NCBI GenBank assembly: GCA_024641365.1
Contig: JAHEDF010000013.1
Location: 1-21,603 of the forward strand
Origin: Planctomycetota bacterium
GTDB taxonomy: Bacteria; Planctomycetota; UBA11346
Length of the DNA stretch: 21,603 nt
Direction: 5' to 3'
In this document: positions 1 to 7,386 of the stretch, one piece after another
Position numbering within the stretch: position 1 is the stretch's first letter
Layout: each line of letters opens with the position of its first letter
Made by a program: the position numbers and the translations under genes
The notes under the pieces: model-generated
What the model saw: only the letters and a program-made list of their open reading frames with translations
Told to the model about the DNA's origin: nothing
The model's database searches: none

Positions 1-759
1 ACACATGCTTATACGTATGTCATTGGGCAAATGGCCATTCGCAGTGAAGGCGGTTTACGTACGCAATATGTCATGTTGCGTGCAGAAGGTCGCGGAGAAG
101 GCGAGGTCATCGCCGATGCCGATCAGGCACTGAAACAAGCATTGCGCGATAAACGCTTAGAATTACCAGCTGGCGTAACGTATCGTTGGGTTGGGCGTTA
201 TGAGCAACAGGTCAAAGCTGCAGAAACCATGACTTACGCTTTAGTGCTATCGATCATTATCATGATAATTCTTATTTATATTGGAACGCGCTCATGGTTG
301 ACGACAAATATTATTATTAGTTGTAATTTATCTGTTACGACGGCGGGTGGATTTATTGCCGTGTGGTTAGCAGGCGCACAATTAACCACGGCCGTAGCCG
401 TTGGTTTTTTGGTGCTTATCGGTGTTATGTTTAATGATTCAATTTTGCTCGGTTCGTATTTACACGATCAGTTTAAAACGCCACCAAAAGATATGGACGA
501 TTTACATAGACGTGTATTTTTAGCTGGTTTACGGCGACGTCGTCCAGCGCTCATGACGAATTGCACCACGCTCATTGCACTTATTCCGGTACTCTGGTCA
601 GATGGACGCGGGTCTGAAGTTATGCGACCAATGGTGCTCCCCATTATTGGTGGAATGATTGCTGATTTAGTATCCCTGTTTTCTGTTCCAGTTATGTACG
701 CATGGTGGTGGGAAAAATGGCTGGCACGCAATAGCAAAACGACGACCGAAGCACACTGA
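1..759 (+). CDS. RND efflux transporter, CusA/CzcA type, C-terminal fragment
   Basis: This is the last 252 residues of an inner-membrane proton-driven heavy-metal-type RND pump; the reading frame is open to base 1, so the gene starts outside the window. The visible part matches the end of CusA/CzcA: a periplasmic stretch ending in LPAGVTYRWVGRYEQQ (canonical LPPGYSISWSGQFEY), a run of membrane helices including the segment before GTRSW, then GVMFNDSILLGSYL, the cytoplasmic loop RRRRPALMTNCTTLIALIPVLW and GSEVMRPMVLPIIGGM, the best-conserved block of the family. It ends in a short charged tail, as in CusA. The family normally works with a periplasmic adaptor and an outer-membrane channel, which should lie upstream. 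Substrate (Cu/Ag or Zn/Co/Cd) cannot be told, because the N-terminal half is missing. Family assignment is confident. Confidence 0.93.
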   Translation, partial: THAYTYVIGQMAIRSEGGLRTQYVMLRAEGRGEGEVIADADQALKQALRDKRLELPAGVTYRWVGRYEQQVKAAETMTYALVLSIIIMIILIYIGTRSWLTTNIIISCNLSVTTAGGFIAVWLAGAQLTTAVAVGFLVLIGVMFNDSILLGSYLHDQFKTPPKDMDDLHRRVFLAGLRRRRPALMTNCTTLIALIPVLWSDGRGSEVMRPMVLPIIGGMIADLVSLFSVPVMYAWWWEKWLARNSKTTTEAH

Positions 760-800
760 ATAAGCTAGGAGAGACAAGGTAACAATGTCGTGCTTATAAA

Positions 801-834
801 GGCAAAATAGTCACTATGCCGTGTATTTCTTTTA
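801..834 (+). terminator. possible Rho-independent terminator after the RND gene
   Basis: GGC (801-803) and ATAG (807-810) can pair with CTAT (814-817) and GCC (818-820) around a TCA loop, with AAA bulged. The T-rich run GTGTATTTCTTTTATT follows. The stem is short and bulged, so this is only a candidate. It sits about 40 bp after the RND stop and ends just before the kinase gene. Confidence 0.3.
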
Positions 835-851
835 TTGACGAATAGCCTAGT

Positions 852-3059
852 ATGGGATCTATGAACGCTCCGTCATCAGCCGAGTTGAAAGCCTACCGAT
901 TGGGGCAACTGAGCGCGCAACGGTTTGCTGAAATTGAAGAATGGTTGGATGCGTTACCACCGGAAGAAGCAGATCGGGTATTGGAAGACGCAGGTGGGGA
1001 TGAAACAGGAAGTTTAGGACAGGTAAAAATAAGTCCCGATAATCAGGGTTTTGTTGCGGATGCAGGATTAGGACGTTTACGCGTAGATGATGAATTGGGC
1101 ACCGGTGGCATGGCGCATGTCAAAGCAGCACGCGATCGTTCATTGGATCGGGTTGTAGCGCTTAAAACATTAAAGCCACGGCAGGCCGGAGAATCACTTG
1201 AACAATATCATTTGCGCGAAGCGGCGTTTCGTCGTGAAGCGGCAGTCACTGCTGCATTAGAGCATCCGGCAATTGTGCCAGTGTACGATCTTGGTCGTGC
1301 TGATGGACAACCGGCATTTACTATGAAACGGTTGTCAGGCGAATCATTGCACCAGGTTGTCAAAGCAGGTAGTCGCTCACGTGTTGAATTAATTGAAGGA
1401 TTATTGCGTGTCGCTGAAGCAGTTGCCTATGCCCATAATCGCAGCGTTGTGCACCGTGATTTAACGCCTGCTAATATATTACTGTCCGATTATGGCGCTA
1501 TTTATGTTTTAGATTGGGGTGTTGCTGCACGAACTGGCGAAGGTGCAGGCATGCACGTGGGAACCGCAGCGTGGATGGCACCTGAACAAAGTCATGGCGC
1601 TTCAGCCGATCCGCGTATGGATGTATTTGCACTTGGCGGATTAGTTTTTTTCGCGCTCACTGGCAAGGCGCCGCGCGACAATGGCGTAATTAATTTAGCA
1701 CCATTATACGAAAACGATGTGCCACCTGGTTTAGCAGCATTGGCACGGCGTTGTTTGTCAGAGGATCCATTAGCACGATATGATAATGCCAGTGCGGTGG
1801 CTGCTGAATTACGACGTTGGTTAGATGATGGCATGACCTTAGCACAACAAGCAGGTCCGCTGGCACTGTTGTGGGTGCGTTGTAAGCGTTCCAAGCAAGC
1901 ACGTGGCGCTTTAATGGCTGGCCTAATTGCCATTATAATTATTGTTGTGATGTCGTGGTGGATGCATGCGGAGCAACGTGCTCAGGCTGAACAACGTCTT
2001 GCCAAATTAGAAAAAGAAATTGCGCTAGATCAGCCAGAAGCGTTAAGCGTTGCTTTGGCAGAAGTCAAAGCAATTGCCGCTGAACATCCATCATTGGCTA
2101 AAGCAACTCGTTTAGCAGCTAGTTGGCAAATGGCATTAGATTTAGCGCGTGAACAAGAACAGTTAGCAAAACACACGGCACATTTTGCGCAACTATTAGC
2201 ACGTTGGCGACGCAGTGGTCCGTGGGCTGACGAAATCGATGATTGGCAAAAAGCATTATCAGTAGCTGGCATTGATTTGACCAGTCCATCTGCGGCCGCT
2301 GTTCTGGAATCACATCCTTTACGCACGTTATTAGTGCAAGGATTTATTCATTTATGGTATGCAGCTAAAGCAGGTGGACACGAAGAATTAGCCGAACGCA
2401 GCGCGCAAGTTGTTATTAACGGTGGTCCTTCACCAGGTTGGAAATCATTAGGCCGCTTATTAGCGCGTACCGAATTTCAGGCTCATCAACCGGTATTTTG
2501 TCAATGCGCAGAATCTGACGGCGCCTTATCTGATCCGGCGAGTGCTTCAGCGGTATTATCAATTTATGGCCCAGATAAACGCTTGGTGGAATTTGCTCGA
2601 AAAGAATTGGAACGTGAACCAGGATCTTTCTGGCCGTTAATGGCAAGTGCACAGGCTGCTTTAAATGCTGGCGATGTTGTCACCGCCGAACGACAGGCAT
2701 TTATTGCCTCAGGTTCTGAGCCAGAGAGCATGTACCCACAAATGCTCTTAGCATACATCGCTTTGACGCGCGGTGATTATCCGAGTTTATTAGCGGCAAC
2801 TAATCGTGCTTTAATCGTAAGTCCACAACATAGTGAGTTATTAGTTTTAAAAGCAGTTGGTCTAGCTCGTAGCGGCAAAAAAGATGATGCTCAACAATTA
2901 GTGAATAAACTGGATGCCGGTCATTTACAATATCATTTACAACATCGCGTTGGTCATCCGATGGAACGTGGCGTAGCCGCACTCGTTGCAGCAGGACTCA
3001 CGATTCCTAAAGCTGATCCTCAATTAGGTCCATTGGTTCCACATCATCATCACGAATAA
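852..3059 (+). CDS. membrane-anchored Ser/Thr protein kinase with C-terminal helical repeats
   Basis: Predicted 735-residue Hanks-type kinase. The kinase domain covers about residues 75-325: glycine loop GTGGMAHV (83-90), ATP-binding Lys105 in VALK, helix-C Glu near 129, catalytic loop HRDLTPANIL (201-210), DWG (221-223) instead of DFG, and MAPEQ (242-246). Asp203 and Asn208 are present, but the usual Lys two residues after the catalytic Asp is Thr205. A single membrane helix follows (about 352-370), then a charged coiled-coil-like stretch and an alpha-helical, TPR-like C-terminus (about 600-715) that would lie outside the cytoplasm and could act as sensor or protein-binding arm. The first 70 residues resemble the acidic N-terminal leaders of planctomycete kinases. 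No clear SD precedes ATG 852 or the alternative ATG 861, so the start is uncertain by three residues. The stop lies 16 bp from the convergent neighbour's stop. The signal sensed is unknown. Confidence 0.9.
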   Translation: MGSMNAPSSAELKAYRLGQLSAQRFAEIEEWLDALPPEEADRVLEDAGGDETGSLGQVKISPDNQGFVADAGLGRLRVDDELGTGGMAHVKAARDRSLDRVVALKTLKPRQAGESLEQYHLREAAFRREAAVTAALEHPAIVPVYDLGRADGQPAFTMKRLSGESLHQVVKAGSRSRVELIEGLLRVAEAVAYAHNRSVVHRDLTPANILLSDYGAIYVLDWGVAARTGEGAGMHVGTAAWMAPEQSHGASADPRMDVFALGGLVFFALTGKAPRDNGVINLAPLYENDVPPGLAALARRCLSEDPLARYDNASAVAAELRRWLDDGMTLAQQAGPLALLWVRCKRSKQARGALMAGLIAIIIIVVMSWWMHAEQRAQAEQRLAKLEKEIALDQPEALSVALAEVKAIAAEHPSLAKATRLAASWQMALDLAREQEQLAKHTAHFAQLLARWRRSGPWADEIDDWQKALSVAGIDLTSPSAAAVLESHPLRTLLVQGFIHLWYAAKAGGHEELAERSAQVVINGGPSPGWKSLGRLLARTEFQAHQPVFCQCAESDGALSDPASASAVLSIYGPDKRLVEFARKELEREPGSFWPLMASAQAALNAGDVVTAERQAFIASGSEPESMYPQMLLAYIALTRGDYPSLLAATNRALIVSPQHSELLVLKAVGLARSGKKDDAQQLVNKLDAGHLQYHLQHRVGHPMERGVAALVAAGLTIPKADPQLGPLVPHHHHE

Positions 3060-3075
3060 AAAATCATAAAAACTA

Positions 3076-4755
3076 CTATTTTACTTGGGCAATTTCTTCG
3101 CGCTCAATTGGTATAGCAATTGTTTCATTAAATTTAAGCCCAGCTAAATTCCATTCTATTTCGGCAGTCAATTTTTGATCTTTAAAATTTTCAGGGCGCA
3201 CACTAATATTTATATCAATTTTTTTTGGCTCACTTGCAGGAGCCAATGATTTATTCGATACTTTGGCACGCATTAATTCAGCATCATAGGCAATCGACAT
3301 ACTGGCTTTGGCAACACGCTCAGCACGAATAGCGGGTAACGATACCGCTAGACGAATGACGCGTGATTTTTCATCGTAAACGGCACTATAGCGCGGTTTG
3401 GGTCCAAGTAATTGTAATATGGCAGGAGCAATGCGTGCGTCTTCAACTTTAGCTAAACTTTTAATCGTACTTGCTAAGCTGCGTGCAATATCTTTAGCCA
3501 GAAGCGGTTTGTCGCTCGCACGCAATTGCGCAAATTCTGATAATGCTGCAGGAGCATCTTTACCCCACGCTGCCACTAAATCGATCGCGACAGAAATAGC
3601 AGCTTGAGGACTGCCTGCGGCTTCACCTGCAGCTAAAAAGCCGTCACCAGCAACTAACATTAACGCATGCATGGCATTGGCCATGTCGCCACGTTCAGAA
3701 CTTGGATTATCGGCTTTGCCATCACTCGGTGCGCAATTAAACGTGCCATCAGCTTTTTGTCTTTTTAATATAGCCGCGCCTTGGCCTGCCCAAAAGGCGG
3801 GATATTCCTCGGCCTGTGCTGCCCACCATGCGGCCCATGACTGACTTAATTGCGCGCTGGCATGTCCGATATTTAAGTCATTGCCGGCATAGGACTGCTG
3901 TAAATATTTTGCTGCTGCGACAGCGATAGGTGTCTGTCCTAATCCGCAAGCATGTAGTGCCAGCAATCCTCCGCCAGCGCGGCCAGCTCCGCCCATGCCT
4001 TTTTGTCCGGAACGCGGGCTGTACCCGATATGTCCGTTGCCAACATTCGAACTGTTTTCGATATACGTGTAAGCCACATCAATAATTTTCTGCGGCACCG
4101 TGGCGCCTTCACGTCTTGCCATACCAAGCCCTTGCATGGCCATCACAGTTGTCGCCATTAAATCATCATAATTTAATGAGTTTTTCACATCTTCAAATCC
4201 ATGACACCAACCGCCACGGCTGGTTTGCGATTTAATTAATTTATCAGTATATTTTTGTAACAGGGCGTAAACAGGTGGTTGTAAGGCGTCGGGAGCTGTG
4301 CGATGTAACTCAGCGAGAAAAATAGTAGACTGCGCACATCCCCAGGTCGGTTGCAGCGAAAATGAATCAGAATCCATTATTTGCTGCATGCGTTGTTGAA
4401 TACTTAGCAATGCTTTTTGATAAGGGCCTCGTCCCAGGGTTGATCCATGTCCAATAAATGCTAATCCAGCTGCGCCTAACATCACGCCATCACCACTGCG
4501 GTTAAATTGATAATCCATTTTCCCACTAGCCAAATTGGTTGCTAAAATATTTAAAACTTTTTCCGCAGCGGCCCGCCGTTCAGCAATAGAGGGAGTCGGT
4601 GCGGCTGGTGGCTCATTGGTAACAATGTGTTCGCCGGGTATTTTATAAGTGACATCATCATGCGGTGACGTCACGCTTGAGAGTGAAAGCAATCCAACAC
4701 TAATCATAGCCAATGAACATAAACTAGCACCAACCATAGATAGATAGCGAGACAT
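3076..4755 (-). CDS. secreted alpha/alpha-toroid (prenyltransferase/squalene oxidase repeat-like) protein
   Basis: I place the start at 4755, not at an upstream in-frame ATG at 4812. The 4755 ATG has GGAG (4762-4765) six bases upstream and begins a clear signal sequence, MSRYLSMVGASLCSLAMISVG, giving 559 residues. The middle part carries glycine- and tryptophan-rich helical repeats of the terpenoid-cyclase toroid fold: GRGPYQKALLSIQ, WGCAQSTIFLAELHR, GGWCHGFED, YENSSNVGNGHIGYSPRSG, GMGGAGRAGGGLLALHACG, AAWWAAQAEEYPAFWAGQGA and ADGTFNC. PVC bacteria carry many secreted proteins of this type (some classed as DUF6288) with no proven function. The last 120 residues look like a beta-rich domain. 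I cannot see a squalene-cyclase DXDD motif, so enzymatic cyclase activity is doubtful. It converges on the kinase gene. The fold assignment is fairly secure; the function is unknown. Confidence 0.8.
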   Translation of the reverse strand: MSRYLSMVGASLCSLAMISVGLLSLSSVTSPHDDVTYKIPGEHIVTNEPPAAPTPSIAERRAAAEKVLNILATNLASGKMDYQFNRSGDGVMLGAAGLAFIGHGSTLGRGPYQKALLSIQQRMQQIMDSDSFSLQPTWGCAQSTIFLAELHRTAPDALQPPVYALLQKYTDKLIKSQTSRGGWCHGFEDVKNSLNYDDLMATTVMAMQGLGMARREGATVPQKIIDVAYTYIENSSNVGNGHIGYSPRSGQKGMGGAGRAGGGLLALHACGLGQTPIAVAAAKYLQQSYAGNDLNIGHASAQLSQSWAAWWAAQAEEYPAFWAGQGAAILKRQKADGTFNCAPSDGKADNPSSERGDMANAMHALMLVAGDGFLAAGEAAGSPQAAISVAIDLVAAWGKDAPAALSEFAQLRASDKPLLAKDIARSLASTIKSLAKVEDARIAPAILQLLGPKPRYSAVYDEKSRVIRLAVSLPAIRAERVAKASMSIAYDAELMRAKVSNKSLAPASEPKKIDINISVRPENFKDQKLTAEIEWNLAGLKFNETIAIPIEREEIAQVK

Positions 4756-5011
4756 TACTAACTCCAAATGAGATTGATGGTGACGATCTGTTGAGATGTA
4801 CAAAAGGCGCATGCTGTGAAATGCACGTTGGTTGACGAATAGAATGATAAAATCTAACTAACCGTGTCGGTAATAATACCATATGCTTGATAGCAGGTTA
4901 CAGGTAAGTTCTTTGGATTCATATTGCCTATATCTAGCGAATAATGACAGAGTTGGTTTTCTAGGCGCATTCAAAGCGCGAATTTGAGAGCATTTGTTAG
5001 GCTATGAAATT

Positions 5012-5077
5012 GCTCAGTATCATGTCAGCTTGGTGTCAGCTGTGTGTCAGATTTCTTCCAGTTCGCTCCCAGATAAT
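5012..5077 (+). promoter_or_regulatory. six 11-bp-phased CAG-ending repeats leading into a -10-like box (PHO-box-like)
   Basis: Six hexamers start exactly 11 bp apart at 5012, 5023, 5034, 5045, 5056 and 5067: GCTCAG, TGTCAG, TGTCAG, TGTCAG, TTCCAG, TCCCAG. The three central copies are identical and all six end in CAG. GATAAT (5072-5077) overlaps the last unit and lies 10 bp after the fifth. Known background: PhoB/OmpR-type response regulators bind head-to-tail direct repeats of 11-bp period, and the PHO box is built on TGTCA repeats, with the -10 hexamer about 10 bp downstream in E. coli phoA. The plus-strand orientation and the regulator are inferences. It could instead act on the minus-strand gene whose start is at 4755. 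Confidence 0.55.
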
Positions 5078-5082
5078 GCATC

Positions 5083-5324
5083 ATACACATACTAAAGATT
5101 AACTGAGTGGGTAAAAATGAATTCAATGACTTAACAGGAGAGAGAAAACAGCACCTTACGAAAATGAGGATATCAGGAGACTCGTACTCCCTGAGCGACA
5201 CCGGCCGACAAGGTCTCAGTGGGACAAAAAATGTGAAGACAGTAACTGAGATCAGTCGGTAAAAGTGGTCGCCATAAACAAGGAAAATTAAAAAGGAACA
5301 GGCTGGTGTTTTCACCAGCCTGTT
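5083..5324 (+). ncRNA. hypothetical small transcript between the phased array and the terminator hairpin
   Basis: If the -10-like box at 5072 is used, transcription would begin near 5083 and meet the hairpin at 5297-5324, giving an RNA of about 240 nt. Inside is a 32-codon frame at 5164-5262 (starts MRISGDSYSLSD); the purine-rich AGGAGAGAG lies rather far upstream of its ATG, and a five-codon frame (MNSMT) precedes it. After the hairpin the plus strand is only mildly T-rich, so termination in this direction would be weaker than on the minus strand. No homology is recognised. This is a prediction from position alone. Confidence 0.2.
5297..5324 (-). terminator. strong Rho-independent terminator of the sialate esterase-like gene
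   Basis: A perfect 12-bp stem, AACAGGCTGGTG (5297-5308) with CACCAGCCTGTT (5313-5324), closes a four-base TTTT loop. Read on the minus strand the stem is followed by CC and then TTTTTAATTTT, a classic U-tract. It lies 22 bp after the minus-strand stop at 5347. Confidence 0.88.
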
Positions 5325-5346
5325 TCGTGTCAATAAAATATATTTA

Positions 5347-7149
5347 TTATTTTTCTTGCTTTGGTCCGAGGCGAGTACGCAGCGCTTCTTCCGCTTGTGC
5401 TTTTAACTCTTTGATAATGACACTATTTTTTGCAGAGCCTTCCGGATCCATATGGGTTACTTCAGCAGGCCAATCAAAGGTGTCGGTGCGGAAGCTTGGT
5501 AATGGTAACCATGGCATGCCATTAATTTTGAGATTGCCGAGTGGTGCGCGCGCCCAGGCGTAGCGAATGGCGAGCGGTTCTTTGACCAGAGGGCTTGAGA
5601 TCACGAATTGTTTATTTTGTAGTGCTTTATCCTTCGTTTCGACGACTTCCGCATTGGCCATATAAAAAATGCCAGATTTATCGGCGATAGAAAAGCCTTC
5701 AATGTGTGATGAATAATCATCTGGACGGACAGGTTTATCAAAGGTGAGGACGATGGTACCGTCTTTTACTTCAGTCGTCATGTGCGGTGCGGTGTCCCAT
5801 TCAATAATGTCTTTTTTATAAATTTGTGTCAGTGCCCAACACGCGGCGCGAAAACCTAACTCGACTTTTTTCTTCGTATGCAATTGCGGTATTTTTTGAT
5901 CGTACGATGGAATGAATACGGTATTTGCAGTATCTGCACAATCAGCGAGACCAAGTCGTTGTGCTTCACGAATAAAGGCGGCTGTAGATAAACCTTCTAC
6001 CTCAAAATTGGAAGCATTTTGCGCGGTACCACCAGCACATAAATCAATAATCGCAACAGGTAATTTGGGATCATTAAAATCTTCGCGCCAACCATCAACC
6101 ATTAATTTCATTAAAACACGATAAAACTTTGGTTTGCAGCTGGTGTTCATCATCGAATTATTAAAGCCTTGATGAAAAGCCACGCCGGTAATATTAAATC
6201 CTTTAAATACGCCGAACATGCCGTTGTAACAGGCGGCGGCGTCACTGGGGCTGCGGCCTGGGACAGACCAAGTACGAATTTCGCCATTTGGTTTTTCTGG
6301 TTTTTTACGTTTAACTTGCACGCCCTTTGCTTTATCGGCCGCGATTTGTTGGTCATATTTTTCTTGCGCAGCGAGGTACTTGTCCATTTGGGCTTTGCGA
6401 AAAGCGTCTTCATCAAATTCTGCACGACGTGCATCGACCCACTTTAAATATTCAGCAGCATCTGGGTGATCGGCAAATTTATGACGCGGCACCAGACTTT
6501 CGATAGAGGCACCGCCACGAGCTGTGTCGATGATACCAATGGGAATTTGTAAACTACGTTGTAAGCGCGAGCCAAAAACATAACCGATGGCGCCCATATC
6601 TAAAGCAACCTCTGGTGTTACGACTTTCCAATTTTTATCGGTATCATCGCCATTAACAAATTTTTCATTCATATTGATTTCAACATATTCCGATTCGGCC
6701 CCAGATTGAATTTTGATATAACGAAGCTGTGGCAAATGTGCCATCGACGCTTCAAAATCACCTTGATAAACTGCCTTGAGTCCGAATGCCATATTACTTT
6801 GGCCATTCATAACCCACACATCACCAATAAGAATATTGGTCATTTCCTTAACCGCGTCACCAGCTTGCACACGTAACGTTTGTCCAACCGCATTTTCAAC
6901 CTGGGGTGGAAAGGTCACTTCCCAACGGCCTTTTTCTCCACTAGCGACCCCGTTTTCACTCACCTGTCCCAAAGTGACACTTACTTTCGTATCAGCCGGA
7001 GCCCATCCCCAAACGGTGATCGGCTTACCCCGCTGAATCACCATATTATTTTTAAAAATACCATGCACGGTCAGCTGATCGGCTGCAACGAGGCATGTAA
7101 TAGAGAGCAAGAAAATGCAGGACGTAGCTAATAAGCGCCAGTGAATCAT
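5347..7149 (-). CDS. secreted sialate O-acetylesterase-like SGNH hydrolase
   Basis: Predicted 600-residue exported protein with a signal peptide (MIHWRLLATSCIFLLSITCLVAA). Order of parts: an N-terminal beta-domain (about 25-105, GIFKNNMVIQRGKPITVWGWA, matching the family's 'f.dnMVLQr..pv.vwG.a'), then the SGNH core with GDVWVMNGQSNM (109-120; nucleophile Ser118), IGIIDTARGGASIESLVPR, and CYNGMFGVFKGFNITGVAFHQGFNNS (Gln327). Near the end, LHTKKKVELGFRAACWAL (His424) matches the family's 'DIHP.NK...G.RLA.WAL'. Two consensus positions differ: QGFNNS replaces the usual QGE-N, and Gln422 stands where the catalytic-triad Asp is usually found. Family members remove acetyl groups from sialic acid or other glycans in the periplasm. 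AAAGG lies 7 bases before the ATG, and a strong terminator follows. Family sure; activity less sure because of the altered triad. Confidence 0.88.
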   Translation of the reverse strand: MIHWRLLATSCIFLLSITCLVAADQLTVHGIFKNNMVIQRGKPITVWGWAPADTKVSVTLGQVSENGVASGEKGRWEVTFPPQVENAVGQTLRVQAGDAVKEMTNILIGDVWVMNGQSNMAFGLKAVYQGDFEASMAHLPQLRYIKIQSGAESEYVEINMNEKFVNGDDTDKNWKVVTPEVALDMGAIGYVFGSRLQRSLQIPIGIIDTARGGASIESLVPRHKFADHPDAAEYLKWVDARRAEFDEDAFRKAQMDKYLAAQEKYDQQIAADKAKGVQVKRKKPEKPNGEIRTWSVPGRSPSDAAACYNGMFGVFKGFNITGVAFHQGFNNSMMNTSCKPKFYRVLMKLMVDGWREDFNDPKLPVAIIDLCAGGTAQNASNFEVEGLSTAAFIREAQRLGLADCADTANTVFIPSYDQKIPQLHTKKKVELGFRAACWALTQIYKKDIIEWDTAPHMTTEVKDGTIVLTFDKPVRPDDYSSHIEGFSIADKSGIFYMANAEVVETKDKALQNKQFVISSPLVKEPLAIRYAWARAPLGNLKINGMPWLPLPSFRTDTFDWPAEVTHMDPEGSAKNSVIIKELKAQAEEALRTRLGPKQEK

Positions 7150-7265
7150 GAAGGAGCCTTTCTGTTACTATTCAGGATCATGTTGTTACGGTTATCGCAA
7201 ATAGTCTGTCTCGGACATTATGGTTCCTTTTTGAGACTTTAACGGATAGCAAAATAAGGTTCTAG

Positions 7266-7298
7266 AGCCAAAGTGTTGGCTTTATTCTAACGTGTTAG
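7266..7298. promoter_or_regulatory. pair of adjacent dyads in the divergent promoter region
   Basis: AGCCAA (7266-7271) pairs with TTGGCT (7276-7281) around AGTG, and CTAAC (7287-7291) with GTTAG (7294-7298) around GT. They lie in the 237-bp gap between the divergent esterase-like gene (start 7149) and the hydrolase operon (start 7387). They could be operators for both directions or RNA hairpins in the operon leader; the sequence does not decide. I see no clear -35/-10 pair in this gap. Confidence 0.3.
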
Positions 7299-7386
7299 CA
7301 TGGAATCAAATAAGGACAGGCGCATGTAACCGAATTTCAGTAAAGGGTACTACTCATGAGCAGTGTTGATACAGGAAGGAGATTAG

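Larger units (their letters stand above)
4756..5346. other. long intergenic region with a regulatory array and a terminator
   Basis: About 590 bp between two minus-strand genes with no convincing protein gene. It holds a hairpin at 4988-5015 (GAGCA/TGCTC extended by TTT/AAA with a one-base bulge), the 11-bp-phased repeat array and -10-like box at 5012-5077, a possible small transcript downstream, and the terminator hairpin at 5297-5324. The promoter of the minus-strand gene starting at 4755 should also lie here, but I see no good match to a standard promoter. A 102-codon minus-strand frame covers part of it, but looks like a chance opening. Confidence 0.7.

Noticed and set aside
835..846. TTGACGAATAG at 835 and again near 4831 (with TTGACGAATT near 12550), resembling shared -35 elements.
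   Set aside because: No matching -10 at 16-18 bp in a useful place; at 835 the box lies only about 12 bp before the kinase ATG. Short shared words are expected by chance at this scale.
4812..4812. Upstream in-frame ATGs at 4812 and 16640 as starts of the two toroid genes.
   Set aside because: Both would add residues before a clear signal peptide and lack an SD; the internal ATGs at 4755 and 16589 have good SD sites.
5170..5220. Loose similarity between 5170-5220 and 13470-13520 (shared CCG, ACA, GG, AGTGG blocks), possibly two copies of a mobile element.
   Set aside because: Only short scattered matches with indels when aligned by eye; no shared ends, target duplications or coding frame. 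Not distinguishable from chance without a computed alignment.
5025..5333. 102-codon minus-strand frame across the intergenic region.
   Set aside because: It runs through the phased array and the terminator hairpin, has a composition unlike the real genes (Phe/Cys/Arg-rich patches) and no SD or domain.
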